Shown: positions 56,315 through 64,000 of the stretch, piece by piece
Position numbering within the stretch: position 1 is the stretch's first letter
How the letters are laid out: each line of letters starts with the position of its first letter
From: a virus
IMG/VR virus record: IMGVR_UViG_3300046794_000491
Span: 1-64,000 of that record
DNA length: 64,000 nucleotides
Reading direction: 5' to 3' (one strand)
Notes under the pieces: model-generated
The model's input: the letters and a program-made list of their open reading frames with translations, nothing else
Database searches by the model: none
Told to the model about the DNA's origin: nothing
Program-made: the position numbers and the translations under genes

Positions 56315-56895
56315 TCCGCCTTCTCCCCCCAGCTCGGGGGAACGAGCGCTTTGACGGTCTTGCCCACGACCATTCCGTCGCCGTCTCGCTTCTCGTCCCA
56401 TGACAGTTCGGCCCGGTAGTGCTTCACCCACCACAGCCCGCGGCCGTTGGGGTGGTCGGCGGAGGTCACCGCAGCGAAGTTGGGGAAGTCGGGGTTGTCG
56501 TCGTCCACCTCGATGAGGAGTTCTTCCGTGTTCGGGAGCACCGTCAGCCGCAGGCCCACGCAGCCGTCGCTGAACGGGTTGCCGTGATTGGCGGCGTTGT
56601 CCACGAGCTTGTCGGTGATCCGCGCCGCCACGTCGACGTTCCCGGGCCAGCGGGCGACAGTGAGTCGAGGGCGCACCCGCAACCGGGCGTTGGGGCCGGC
56701 CGCCGCGTTCGCCAGCAGCTTGGTTTCCCACCTGTACCGAGGCATCTCCTGCTCCTCCAGCGGCAGGAGGAGCACCGTGGAACTCACCGGGTGTGTCTCG
56801 GCTGCGAGTTCGGCGGCCTCGCCGGGCGGAGCATCGGTCCTGGGCGCTTCCGCGTCGCGTAAGGGGGAAGCTGTGTGCTGCGTTGGCGGGTTCAC
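56311..56895 (-). CDS. GHKL ATP-binding (serine-kinase-like) protein
   Basis: A 194-residue protein starting at GTG 56895 with GGGAG upstream. It has the ATP-lid motifs of the anti-sigma-factor-like kinase family: ITDKLVDNAANHG (N box), IEVDDDNPDFP (G1-like) and NGRGLWWVKHYRAELSWD (G2). In Streptomyces such stand-alone HATPases act with regulators of development or antibiotic genes. Divergent from the HTH regulator at 57131. Confidence 0.72.
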   Translation of the reverse strand: MNPPTQHTASPLRDAEAPRTDAPPGEAAELAAETHPVSSTVLLLPLEEQEMPRYRWETKLLANAAAGPNARLRVRPRLTVARWPGNVDVAARITDKLVDNAANHGNPFSDGCVGLRLTVLPNTEELLIEVDDDNPDFPNFAAVTSADHPNGRGLWWVKHYRAELSWDEKRDGDGMVVGKTVKALVPPSWGEKAE

Positions 56896-57026
56896 GGGGG
56901 ACTCCCAGATTCACGATTGTGCACGGTCGGACACTCTCAGCGAGCGCTGTCACGAGCGTTGCAATCGTGTGTGGACGGATCTACCCCCATACCGCCCCCG
57001 GCCTTTGGAGAGAAGTTGACGGTTCT

Positions 57027-57057
57027 CCTCGGACTTTCCTCGGACTTACCTCGGACC
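57027..57057. repeat. Three 11-bp direct repeats before the HTH regulator
   Basis: CCTCGGACTT occurs at 57027 and 57038 and as CCTCGGACC at 57049, one DNA turn apart, between divergent genes. A TTGACG at 57016 could be part of a promoter. Likely operator for the regulator or its partners. Confidence 0.55.
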
Positions 57058-57130
57058 CGGTAAGTAACGTCTGTAGAGGGCACCTTGATTGGGACAGCGT
57101 TCTACCGTCGGATCAGTGACGTGCCGTCTG

Positions 57131-58477
57131 ATGACCGGGGAGGAAGCCTTGTTGTTCTTCCAAAGCACCCTCAAGTTACGCGGCATACGCACCCCCGACG
57201 ACTTCCTCCCGGAGTACCGGAAGGCAGCCGAACGGCTCGAACTGAGGGACGTGGATCCGGCCCCGAAGACCATCGAAGGATGGATCTACGAGGGGCGGAA
57301 GCCGCAACGGGCGTTCCGCCCGGTCATCGCCGAGATGCTGGGCTACAGCATTGAGCAGCTGTGGTCTGAAGTCCCGGAGGGCACCACGCTGCACTTCGTT
57401 TCGCTGGCAGGCGCGTCACCGACTGCACTCCATGCCGAGCTCGGCATGGACCTGATCGAGATGAAAAGGACGGGCGCGATGGCAGTGCGACGCGCGAAAG
57501 ACTTCCTCCTCGGGGCAGACCGCGAGCGGGTGGGCGACGACACGCTCGGCGTGCTCGACGACGAGGTGCGGCGCCTGGTCGCCGAGTACCCCCGTGTCCC
57601 CCTGTCGACGGTGTGGCCCGACCTGCTGGAGACCCAGGAACAGGTCTTCCGACTCCTGGAGGGCGGCAGAGTCCGGCCGTCGCAGCTCCGCGACCTGAAC
57701 GTCGCAGGCGCCATCCTGAGCTTCCTGGTCGCCAAGGGGTTCAACGACATGCAGGACCCCCACGAGGCCATGACGATGACCCGGGTCGCCGCGGCCTGCG
57801 CCAGGGACGCCGAACACCCCGGGCTCATCGCCCTCACCGAGGGCCTCAAGTCGCTCATCGCGTACTGGGCGCAGCGACCCGAGGATGCGTACCACTACGC
57901 CAGTCAGGGCGCTGAGACTGCCGCCACCCTCCAGGGAACCGTGGGTCTGTGGCTGCTCGGCCTCCAGGCGCGCGCCGCCGCGGTGCTGGGCGACGAGGAG
58001 ACCGTGCATGCCGCGAACCGGCAGGCAGCGGACCGGCGAGAGACCGTCGTGCCGGACGACCTGGATGGGCTCGGCGGCCTGTTCACCTACGCCCGGGCGA
58101 AGCAGCTCTACTACTCGGTGGAAGCCCAAGCGCTCCTCGGTAACGGGGGCGTGCAGCTCGCCGCCCAGGCCGAGGAAGCCGTGCAGGGCTTCAGCGACCC
58201 CACCGCCCCGGACTGGGCGTTCGGCGACCTCGCAGGCTCTCAGTGCGATCTCGCGCTCGTCCGGCTCTACAGCGGAGACGTGGACGGAGCGGCGGCCGCC
58301 ATCCGTCCGGTGCTGAACCTGCCTGCCTCCCACCGCAACAACGGGATCATCGTCTCCGCCATGCGCGTCAGGAACTCCCTGACCGCCGGCCCCGTGCGGA
58401 CGGCCGTCGCCGCGCGCGATCTCCGGGCGGAGATCGAGGCGTTCCCGGCCAGCCGGCCCGCGCTGCCCCGCGGGTAG
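57131..58477 (+). CDS. HTH/TPR-type transcriptional regulator
   Basis: The start is taken at ATG 57131 (MTGEEALLFFQSTLKLRG); TTG 57089 is an alternative. The 448-residue protein has an XRE-like N-terminus (TPDDFLPEYRKAAERLELRD, then IEGWIYEGRKPQRAF), then helical repeats (AYHYASQGAETAATLQGTVG, AQALLGNGGVQLAAQAEEAV) resembling TPR motifs. Such Streptomyces regulators often control adjacent peptide or secondary-metabolite genes. A GNAT gene follows after nine bases. Confidence 0.65.
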   Translation: MTGEEALLFFQSTLKLRGIRTPDDFLPEYRKAAERLELRDVDPAPKTIEGWIYEGRKPQRAFRPVIAEMLGYSIEQLWSEVPEGTTLHFVSLAGASPTALHAELGMDLIEMKRTGAMAVRRAKDFLLGADRERVGDDTLGVLDDEVRRLVAEYPRVPLSTVWPDLLETQEQVFRLLEGGRVRPSQLRDLNVAGAILSFLVAKGFNDMQDPHEAMTMTRVAAACARDAEHPGLIALTEGLKSLIAYWAQRPEDAYHYASQGAETAATLQGTVGLWLLGLQARAAAVLGDEETVHAANRQAADRRETVVPDDLDGLGGLFTYARAKQLYYSVEAQALLGNGGVQLAAQAEEAVQGFSDPTAPDWAFGDLAGSQCDLALVRLYSGDVDGAAAAIRPVLNLPASHRNNGIIVSAMRVRNSLTAGPVRTAVAARDLRAEIEAFPASRPALPRG

Positions 58478-58486
58478 AGTCCGGGC

Positions 58487-59038
58487 ATGTACCCGGTCAC
58501 TCGTTCCAGCGCACGCCTCGACCTGCGAGAACTCGCCATCGAGGACGTGGACGCGGTGCTAGCCATCTACGGCAGCCCAGAGGCGACGGAGCATCTGTCG
58601 TTCGAGCCGCGTACTCGTGAGCAGGTTGGGCAGATCGTGGCCCGGTCCATCGCCGCCGCCACGGCGACGCCCCGCACGGAGTACGCGCTCGCCGTCATCG
58701 AGCGAGAGACGGACGAGCTGATCGGGTTCGGCCGCCTGGCCATCGACCCCCACCAGCAGCGCGGAGCCACCATGGGTTTCGCGCTGCGCCCGGATGCGTG
58801 GGGCGTGGGCTACGGCGTGGAGACGGTGCGGCTGCTGCTCGCCGTCGGCTTTGACGACTTGGGCCTTCACCGCGTGTGGGGCGCGCGGTCCCCGCTCAAC
58901 GAGGCCTCCGCGAAGACCATGACGGCCGCCAGCATGGTCGAAGAGGGGCTGATCCGCGAGCACGTGCTGAAGGCCGGGGCGTGGCGTGACTCCGTCGTGC
59001 ATGCGATCCTTGATCGCGAGTGGCGGCCCGCCTTTTGA
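58487..59038 (+). CDS. GNAT acetyltransferase (RimJ-like)
   Basis: A 183-residue GNAT protein (RLDLRELAIEDVDAVLAIYG, GFALRPDAWGVGYGVETVRL, SMVEEGLIREHVLKAGAWRD). The order of strands and the VGYG turn resemble RimJ/RimL family N-acetyltransferases. Probably cotranscribed with the regulator. Substrate unknown. Confidence 0.75.
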   Translation: MYPVTRSSARLDLRELAIEDVDAVLAIYGSPEATEHLSFEPRTREQVGQIVARSIAAATATPRTEYALAVIERETDELIGFGRLAIDPHQQRGATMGFALRPDAWGVGYGVETVRLLLAVGFDDLGLHRVWGARSPLNEASAKTMTAASMVEEGLIREHVLKAGAWRDSVVHAILDREWRPAF

Positions 59039-59063
59039 ACGCCGATGGAGGCGGGCCGCACGA

Positions 59064-60236
59064 TCATCCGGCCGTGTCGTGTCCGCCGAGTGGCACCTTG
59101 GACAGCGGGTCTTCCTGAAGATGAGTGTGGGGCCGGTCGTACACCGTGTCCGCGGTGTGGGAGTCCGTCGCCCAGCGGCCGCGCCGGTTGCGTTCCCGTA
59201 GCGGCACCCCGGCGGCGATCATGTCCGTGTTGGCGCCTGCGCGCAGCGAGTGCGCCCGCACCTTCTTCCCGCCGATGTAGGGGATGCCTGCGAGCTCGGC
59301 GTACCGCTGTACCCGCTCGTTGAGGGCGCCGCCCTTGAGGTGGTCACCGCGGCGGGTGGCATTCGCCCGGCCCTTGAGGTTCCCGGCTACCGTCAGCGCC
59401 CGGAACAGCGGCTGATCGGGGCCGTCCGCGCCGAGCTTCTTCAGCACGGCGAGCCACGCCTGAGCGCGGGCGACGATGCGGAGGTCTTCCCGGTCCTGGA
59501 TGAACTCCGTTGCACCCTTGGACTGCCGGTCGGTCTTGGACGTCGCCGTGGTGACGACGAGACCCATCGGCGTCACCTTCACGTGCTTGACGAGGAGGTC
59601 CGCCAGCTCCACCCGGCGGTGCAAGTTGGCGTAGGCGAGGGCCAGCAGGAAGGCGTCCCGGATGCCGATGTGCGTCGACTCGTCGCAGTGCTCCATGCAG
59701 CGCAGCAGTTCCGCGAGGGTGAGCGCCGCGGCCCGATCGACCTCACCGCCGGCCCCGGCCCAATCCTTGCGCCACAGGCGGATCTTCCCGCGTACGCGCG
59801 AGGGATCGGGGCGCATGCCCTCCGGCTGCCAGTTCCAGAGGCGGCTCATGTACTGGCCGACCGTGTCCGGCTTGAAGTCCCCTGCCCGGCCGCGGCGGAT
59901 CAGGTGCAGGCCGTACGCGGTGTACGTCGCCGTGGTGCACGGCCACGCGATCCGCGGCGGGTGTTGCTGGGCGCACCACTCCTCGAAGGCGGCCACGGTG
60001 GAGTCCCGGTTGATGAGCGTGTTCTCGGCGAGGTCGGGCTCATCGAGCTCCGCCTTGTCCTCGGCGGAGATCCGGAAGTCGGCTTCGGTCCACGGCGGCC
60101 GCGCATCGGCGCGCGGCGGCATCTCGCCGGGCCCCAGCATGGTGTGCTGGTTGACGAGGTAGCGCACCGGCTCCGCGTCGGCCGCGGTGACCAACTCGGC
60201 TTCGTAGACCTCCAGATCGGCGCTGCCCGCGGTCAC
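59064..60236 (-). CDS. Tyrosine recombinase (integrase-like)
   Basis: The start is GTG 60236, overlapping the previous stop by four bases (GTGA). The 390-residue protein has an N-terminal SAM-like half and a catalytic half with LHRRVELADLLVKHV (first Arg), HSLRAGANTDM (H-x-L-R) and GRWATDSHTADTVYDRP (W and Tyr nucleophile). These are the R-H-R-W-Y signatures. No att site was found. It may integrate the element, resolve multimers or circularise the genome. Confidence 0.85.
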   Translation of the reverse strand: MTAGSADLEVYEAELVTAADAEPVRYLVNQHTMLGPGEMPPRADARPPWTEADFRISAEDKAELDEPDLAENTLINRDSTVAAFEEWCAQQHPPRIAWPCTTATYTAYGLHLIRRGRAGDFKPDTVGQYMSRLWNWQPEGMRPDPSRVRGKIRLWRKDWAGAGGEVDRAAALTLAELLRCMEHCDESTHIGIRDAFLLALAYANLHRRVELADLLVKHVKVTPMGLVVTTATSKTDRQSKGATEFIQDREDLRIVARAQAWLAVLKKLGADGPDQPLFRALTVAGNLKGRANATRRGDHLKGGALNERVQRYAELAGIPYIGGKKVRAHSLRAGANTDMIAAGVPLRERNRRGRWATDSHTADTVYDRPHTHLQEDPLSKVPLGGHDTAG

Positions 60237-60577
60237 CGCCCATCCTCCCCGTCCTGGGCGCCCGCAATGAACTGCTCGGCCCAGGGCTCGAACTCCGCCG
60301 CGAGGTCGGCGCGCGGGTTGGGCGCGGGCGGCATCATCTTCAGCATCGGCCACGTTTCGACGGGGTGCTCGACGCGGCCGAGGTGCGCGAGGCGGTCCGC
60401 CGGCGGGACGGGCGTCTCTTCGCGCGGCGTGGCCCGGGGCTTCCAGGTGGGTTCGGTGTGAGCGAAGTGCTCCGCGCGTTCGCGGAGGGCTTCCTTGAAG
60501 GCCGGGTCTGCCGAGGTGCCCATCGGGCCGAGTGCGGGATGCTCCTCGGGCTGCTGCGGGCTGCTCTGGTCGGTCAC
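60233..60577 (-). CDS. Small protein coupled to the recombinase
   Basis: A 114-residue, Pro/Glu-rich protein (MTDQSSPQQPEEHPALGPMG, ADLAAEFEPWAEQFIAGAQD) sharing a GTGA overlap with the recombinase. It may be a directionality or accessory factor, but the composition does not look like a DNA-binding excisionase. An 11-bp inverted repeat lies just upstream. Confidence 0.6.
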   Translation of the reverse strand: MTDQSSPQQPEEHPALGPMGTSADPAFKEALRERAEHFAHTEPTWKPRATPREETPVPPADRLAHLGRVEHPVETWPMLKMMPPAPNPRADLAAEFEPWAEQFIAGAQDGEDGR

Positions 60578-60595
60578 TGCGTCCCCTCCCCTAGG

Positions 60596-60625
60596 TACCG
60601 GCTATTCCAGGCAGAATAGCCGGTA
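60596..60625. repeat. Inverted repeat upstream of the recombinase operon
   Basis: TACCGGCTATT (60596-60606) and AATAGCCGGTA (60615-60625) are exact inverted copies with an 8-base spacer, 18 bases before ATG 60577. Candidate operator, recombination core or terminator in the divergent gap. Confidence 0.6.
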
Positions 60626-60691
60626 AGGCCACACTAACCAGGGGTGTTTGACGGCGTGTCGGGAATTGAGCCGAGTTTCATCGTGATTCAC

Positions 60692-60720
60692 CTGACACTC
60701 ACATGGGCGCGTCCTAGACT
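60692..60720 (+). promoter_or_regulatory. Promoter of the 60.8 kb operon
   Basis: CTGACA (60692-60697), 17 bases, TAGACT (60715-60720): a good sigma-70-type match followed by three repeats and a ribosome site before ATG 60767. Confidence 0.6.
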
Positions 60721-60722
60721 GA

Positions 60723-60755
60723 GCTGAGTCTTAGCTGATTCTCGGCTCATGTCTG
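60723..60755. repeat. Three 11-bp repeats in the leader of the 60.8 kb operon
   Basis: GCTGAGTCTTA, GCTGATTCTCG and GCTCATGTCTG repeat at 60723, 60734 and 60745 with 11-bp period. They lie just downstream of the -10 box, where a bound repressor would block transcription. Confidence 0.55.
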
Positions 60756-60766
60756 TGGGAGGCCAT

Positions 60767-61369
60767 ATGCGATTGATCCTGGAAGCCGACGACGAAAGCC
60801 CGCTCGCCGCGGCGCTCATCGACGCGGCCCGCCTCCCCGGCACCGCCGTCACTGTCGGCGATCCGGTCTGGACGCCGGAGCGCGCCGACCGGTTCGTCAA
60901 CGAGGTCTCCACGCCGGGCCGCCGGCTGCTGCGCGCGGCCGCCGAGGGGAACGGCCGGGTCGACGGCGAGCGATTCCGCGAGCGGTTCGGGGAGCGGGCG
61001 CTGCACGGCCCGTCGGCCGCCATCACCAAGGCCGTCAACCGCGGTATCCGCGAAGGCTGGTTGCCCGAGGGCGCCGAGCTGCCGCTCACCTCCACCTACG
61101 ACGGCCGCTCCTCGTGGTCCAAGACCGACGGATACCGGCTCCCCGCCCATCTGGCCGCCATCTTCCGCGACGCCTTCGACCGGGTCTCCCCGGTCAGGGC
61201 CGCGCCGCTGGCGGACGTCATCGACCACCTGGCCGACATCTACGAGCAGGGCGGCCGCGATCCCGAATACGCGCGCGAGCGGGCCCAGGCCTTCCTAGAA
61301 ACACACGCTGACGCACTCACCGAGTGGGCCTTGGCCCGCGCCCGCACAGAGACAAGGACGGACGCATGA
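60767..61369 (+). CDS. Hypothetical protein with winged-helix-like core
   Basis: The chosen ATG 60767 has GGGAGG upstream. The 200-residue product (MRLILEADDESPLAAALIDA) has a basic middle (RRLLRAAAEGNGRVDGERFR, SAAITKAVNRGIREGWLPEG) and YRLPAHLAAIFRDAFDRV. This could be a winged-helix fold and is common in actinophages, function unknown. First gene of the operon and coupled to the next by ATGA. Confidence 0.6.
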   Translation: MRLILEADDESPLAAALIDAARLPGTAVTVGDPVWTPERADRFVNEVSTPGRRLLRAAAEGNGRVDGERFRERFGERALHGPSAAITKAVNRGIREGWLPEGAELPLTSTYDGRSSWSKTDGYRLPAHLAAIFRDAFDRVSPVRAAPLADVIDHLADIYEQGGRDPEYARERAQAFLETHADALTEWALARARTETRTDA

Positions 61370-61965
61370 CCCGCCAGACCGCCGCCCCGTTCGACCACAT
61401 CAGCCTCAACCCCACGCACGTCACCCTCGGCGAACTGGTCCGCCGCATCGAAAGCGGCATGCTCGACCTGGACCCGCCGTACCAGCGCGGCGATGTCTGG
61501 GACGTGGACCAGCGCATGGCCCTCGTGCAGTCGTGGCTCCGAGGGCTGCCCGCCGGAGTGGTCATCCTCGCCGACCGCTGCAACGACCGGTGGGTGAAGG
61601 CGCACGGCGGGAAGGGCCCCTACGACACGGGTGAGGCGCTTTGGGGGTGCGTGGACGGCAAGCAGCGCTTCACCACGGCATTCATGTGGCGCAACAGCGA
61701 GTTCGCCATCCCCGCGTCGTGGCTGAAGCCGGAGAACGTCGTGACGACCGAGGAGACGGAGGACGGCCCCTACGTCCGGTTCAGCGGCCTCAGCGAGCAG
61801 GGCGTGCGGTTCACGGACCGGTACTGCTCGCTCCTGATCGCCGAGGCCAAGGAGTGCGCCACGCTGGAGGAGGAGGCCGAGCTGTACCTCCTCGTCAACG
61901 GTGGCGGCACCCCGCAGACCGACGAGACCATGGCGAACGCTGCACGCGTCGCTGGAGGGGCCTGA
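61366..61965 (+). CDS. DUF262 (ParB-like nuclease) domain protein
   Basis: A 199-residue protein from ATG 61366. It has the DUF262 signature: ELVRRIESGMLDLDPPYQRG, VWDVDQRMALVQSWLRGLPA, and CVDGKQRFTTAFMW. In GmrSD-type type IV restriction enzymes DUF262 is the nucleotide-using half, followed by DUF1524 (HNH) in the same protein. Here only the DUF262 part is present, so it is not a complete GmrSD enzyme. It might be a nuclease, a decoy for host restriction or a regulator. Confidence 0.7.
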   Translation: MTRQTAAPFDHISLNPTHVTLGELVRRIESGMLDLDPPYQRGDVWDVDQRMALVQSWLRGLPAGVVILADRCNDRWVKAHGGKGPYDTGEALWGCVDGKQRFTTAFMWRNSEFAIPASWLKPENVVTTEETEDGPYVRFSGLSEQGVRFTDRYCSLLIAEAKECATLEEEAELYLLVNGGGTPQTDETMANAARVAGGA

Positions 61966-61966
61966 C

Positions 61967-62113
61967 ATGGTCGACGCACAGAGCACCACCCCGTGGCGCT
62001 GTGAGGTGGCGTGGCACGCCCACACCGACGAGCAGCGGGGCGCGACCTGCCGCCCCGACAGCATGCTGCACCCCGATATGGCCGCCGCGGCGGCCGCAGA
62101 GAGCGAGCGATGA
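61967..62113 (+). CDS. Small Cys/His protein (48 residues)
   Basis: ATG 61967 is preceded by GGAGGGGCC and starts just after the DUF262 stop. It encodes MVDAQSTTPWRCEVAWHAHT and ends in Ala/Glu-rich sequence. C-x-x-x-x-H-x-H-x-x-x-x-x-x-x-x-C spacing might bind zinc. Function unknown. Confidence 0.5.
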   Translation: MVDAQSTTPWRCEVAWHAHTDEQRGATCRPDSMLHPDMAAAAAAESER

Positions 62114-62114
62114 C

Positions 62115-62582
62115 GTGACCGTGACCGACGAGAACCTGAGCCACTTCGAGTTCGACACCGACCCGTTCACCGGGGCGGAGCTCGCGGCCATCACCGCGTA
62201 CCGCAAGACGATCAGCGGCATCAGGGACATGGTGGAGGGCACCGACCCGCAGGAGCTCATCCGTCTCGGCGCCGGCCTCGAAGCGCCGGGCGCGCGCCAC
62301 CTGCTCACCCATCTCGCCAACGGCCTGAACACCTGGTACCTCGCGCTGGACACGGCGCTCGCCGAACTGCTGACGTGCACGGCCGAGTCGACCACGTACA
62401 GCGTGGCGGTCAAGCGGTTCCTCGGCGCCGAGTCGGGCGCGTACCACCAGGCCCGGCACGAATTCGAGTACGCCGTCACCGTGTTCGTGCTGGGTCTTCG
62501 CACCGGGCCGACCGGCAGCTACCCGCCCTTGACCGTCGCCCTGAACCTGCCGATGCAGAGCCTTGCGGGATACGACGGCTGA
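62115..62582 (+). CDS. Hypothetical helical protein
   Basis: GTG 62115 (or 62121) begins VTVTDENLSHFEFDTDPFTG. The 155-residue product is almost all helix, with an EAPGARHLLTHLANGLNTWY motif and RHEFEYAVTVFVLG. It lies one base after the previous stop. No family recognised; a nucleotide or protein binding role is conceivable. Confidence 0.6.
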   Translation: MTVTDENLSHFEFDTDPFTGAELAAITAYRKTISGIRDMVEGTDPQELIRLGAGLEAPGARHLLTHLANGLNTWYLALDTALAELLTCTAESTTYSVAVKRFLGAESGAYHQARHEFEYAVTVFVLGLRTGPTGSYPPLTVALNLPMQSLAGYDG

Positions 62583-62656
62583 CCTTCCGATCCATCTGGG
62601 AGGGCGCGGCGCACGAGCGAGCGCCGCGCCTTCCTGCTCCCGAAAGGACACCAGAC

Positions 62657-62734
62657 ATGGCCGGACGCTGCGCGACCGAAGCCCGGGTACCGGGGCACCC
62701 TGTGCGCCCCGACGAGCCCGGCCAGGAGGCGTGA
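62657..62734 (+). CDS. Possible 25-residue micro-protein
   Basis: ATG 62657 has GAAAGGA eight bases upstream and encodes MAGRCATEARVPGHPVRPDE plus five residues. It ends just before GTG 62736, so it may exist as a coupling peptide. Coding evidence is weak because of length. Confidence 0.3.
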   Translation: MAGRCATEARVPGHPVRPDEPGQEA

Positions 62735-62735
62735 C

Positions 62736-63308
62736 GTGTCGTTCCGTATCAGTGAGAAGGACGTGGACCGCTACCCCGGTCTGCGTGCGAAGTGGGAAGC
62801 GGCCAAGGAGGCGAATGCGCCCTTGCCGAAGCCCAAGTCGAAGCGCCAGCGCGAGCCGAAGGCCGAGGGCGAGAGCGGCTCGGCGTACATCGAGTGCGAC
62901 ATCGCCGCGGAGGTGAGTGGCGCCCGGCACTGGGTACTGCCGCTGCCGGACATCGACCTGATCAACGCCAACGAGGTGCGGGGCTGGCACTGGCGCAAGG
63001 AGCGGGAGGTCGCCGCGGCGATACGGGCGGCCGCCGCGAAGGCCGCGCGCGACGCCAGGGTGCCGCTGCTGGAGCGGGCCCGGGTGCTGTACCTCGTGCA
63101 CCCGACGGGACGGACGCGCATCTTCGACCCGTCAAACTGGGCTCTGTCGGCGAAGGCCGCCGTGGACGGTCTGTCGGACGCCGGGAGCTTCAGGGACGAC
63201 AACGCCCGCATCGTGACCGGCGTGGACCCGCGGGCGGGCAAGCGCATCACCGGGGCCCGCATCAGAATGACGCTGGTCGTCATCGACCAGGGGGAGGAAC
63301 GATCGTGA
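62736..63308 (+). CDS. RusA-like Holliday junction resolvase
   Basis: The 190-residue product has the RusA-type core: LPDIDLINANEVRGWHWRKE, then RIFDPSNWALSAKAAVDGLS, then GSFRDDNARIV. The aspartates in FDPSN and DDN are the likely metal ligands. RusA enzymes cut four-way junctions and help phage DNA replication or recombination. Extra 65 residues at the N-terminus are Lys/Glu-rich. Confidence 0.75.
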   Translation: MSFRISEKDVDRYPGLRAKWEAAKEANAPLPKPKSKRQREPKAEGESGSAYIECDIAAEVSGARHWVLPLPDIDLINANEVRGWHWRKEREVAAAIRAAAAKAARDARVPLLERARVLYLVHPTGRTRIFDPSNWALSAKAAVDGLSDAGSFRDDNARIVTGVDPRAGKRITGARIRMTLVVIDQGEERS

Positions 63309-63910
63309 AGACGCCGATGGGGCGCAGGCCTGTACCGCAGGACATCGGGACGCCTGCGAGTCGTACCGTGCATGGAGCGCCGGTCGTTGTGGACGGCGGG
63401 CTTGTCCTCGGCTACCGGGACGCCACTTTCATCAACAAGCCCAGCCTCGGTGACCACCAGGGCCACGCCGTGGTCTTCACGCACCGGTACGCCGTGGGAT
63501 CCGGCATGGAGGGAATGGCGGCCGCATGCGACCCCACCCGCATCCTCATCGATGACGGAATGCTGTTCGCCACCCCCAGGATCACGAACCCGGTCGCACG
63601 GTGCAAGCGACCCGCGTGCCGCGCACTGCTCGCCGAGGCTGACCGGCAGCACCGGGACTTGGAGCGCATCCGCAGCTACTACCGGCTGGAGGAGCGGCAC
63701 GGCATTTGTGTCGGGCTGGGGCTGCGGGTCCGGCACGTCGGCCGGCCCGGGGTCATCATCGACACCGCGGAGCAGCTGCTCGTTGTCCGCCTGGATGACG
63801 AACCGAAGCTCGTGAGGGCGCACCCCACGGCGAGCTTGGAGTACGAGGGCCCGGACGGCTGGGTGCGGGCCGTGCCCGTGGACAACCCGGCCTCCCCCGC
63901 CGCGGTGTAA
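63305..63910 (+). CDS. Hypothetical protein
   Basis: GTG 63305 overlaps the resolvase stop (GTGA). The 201-residue product (VKTPMGRRPVPQDIGTPASR) is beta-rich, with RCKRPACRALLAEADRQHRD, LEERHGICVGLGLRVRHVGR and VVRLDDEPKLVRAHPTAS. The two near-adjacent cysteines suggest a metal site. Not recognised. A terminator follows the stop. Confidence 0.6.
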   Translation: MKTPMGRRPVPQDIGTPASRTVHGAPVVVDGGLVLGYRDATFINKPSLGDHQGHAVVFTHRYAVGSGMEGMAAACDPTRILIDDGMLFATPRITNPVARCKRPACRALLAEADRQHRDLERIRSYYRLEERHGICVGLGLRVRHVGRPGVIIDTAEQLLVVRLDDEPKLVRAHPTASLEYEGPDGWVRAVPVDNPASPAAV

Positions 63911-63947
63911 CGAATCCGCTGGTCACTCCGTCTATCCCGTGCACACG

Positions 63948-63974
63948 GCCCCCTGTCGCCTTGCGGCAGGGGGC
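63948..63974 (+). terminator. Terminator of the 60.8 kb operon
   Basis: GCCCCCTGTCG (63948-63958) pairs with CGGCAGGGGGC (63964-63974) with one G-T wobble and a five-base loop, 38 bases after the last stop. Confidence 0.75.
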
Positions 63975-64000
63975 TCCGTTCTGTGGAGGGCTGGAGCATG

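Noticed and set aside
1-64000. CRISPR arrays, tRNA genes and rRNA genes
   Set aside because: No regular repeat-spacer array and no cloverleaf or rRNA-like segment was seen by eye; a tRNA search program was not available.

Overview
The window is high-GC DNA with actinomycete codon habits (many GTG starts, GC-rich third positions, stop/start overlaps of the GTGA/ATGA type). The genes point to a Streptomyces siphovirus-like prophage or phage-plasmid. About 52 kb on the minus strand form a head-and-tail module read right to left: portal-MuF fusion, HK97-type prohead protease polyprotein, HK97-fold major capsid, head-tail connectors, tail tube, frameshifted tail chaperones, tape measure, distal tail proteins and a tail fibre that runs off the left edge. 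No terminase, lysis or replication gene was recognised, so the element probably continues beyond the window.

Layout: 1-11.3 kb, tail fibre to tail chaperones. 11.5-13.9 kb, a parB-parA partition pair on the plus strand inserted between the chaperone and tail-tube genes, with 17-bp palindromes of form TGTTCCCC-N-GGGGAACA in and around it. 14-25.3 kb, tail tube, connectors (with a poly-gamma-glutamate-hydrolase-like gene among them), a metallophosphoesterase, capsid, protease polyprotein and an acidic protein. 25.6-26.5 kb, a small membrane protein and a plus-strand toxin-antitoxin pair. 26.7-48.4 kb, one uninterrupted 7240-codon polyvalent protein (methylase-like, SF2 helicase, SF1 helicase, beta-barrel repeats, degenerate C-terminal domain) with a separate 108-codon gene nested in another frame. 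48.5-52.6 kb, membrane protein, nuclease, portal and more membrane proteins. 52.7-59 kb, an accessory block: a radical-SAM peptide-modification cassette, a GHKL ATPase, an HTH/TPR regulator and two GNAT acetyltransferases. 59-64 kb, a tyrosine recombinase operon (minus) and a plus-strand early-type operon with a DUF262 domain protein and a RusA-like resolvase.

How it works together: parBA, the toxin-antitoxin pair and the recombinase fit stable maintenance in the host. The polyvalent protein fits P1 DarB-like proteins that enter the cell with phage DNA and protect it. The capsid, the protease polyprotein and an acidic neighbour share (E/D)-x-K/(A,S) sequences that look like sites for the prohead protease. 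A 15-bp unidirectional motif (GCCCGNGACGYWARC) lies in nearly every non-coupled gap upstream of a late gene and may control or process each late message.

Product names come from reading motifs and gene order; no database search was possible.
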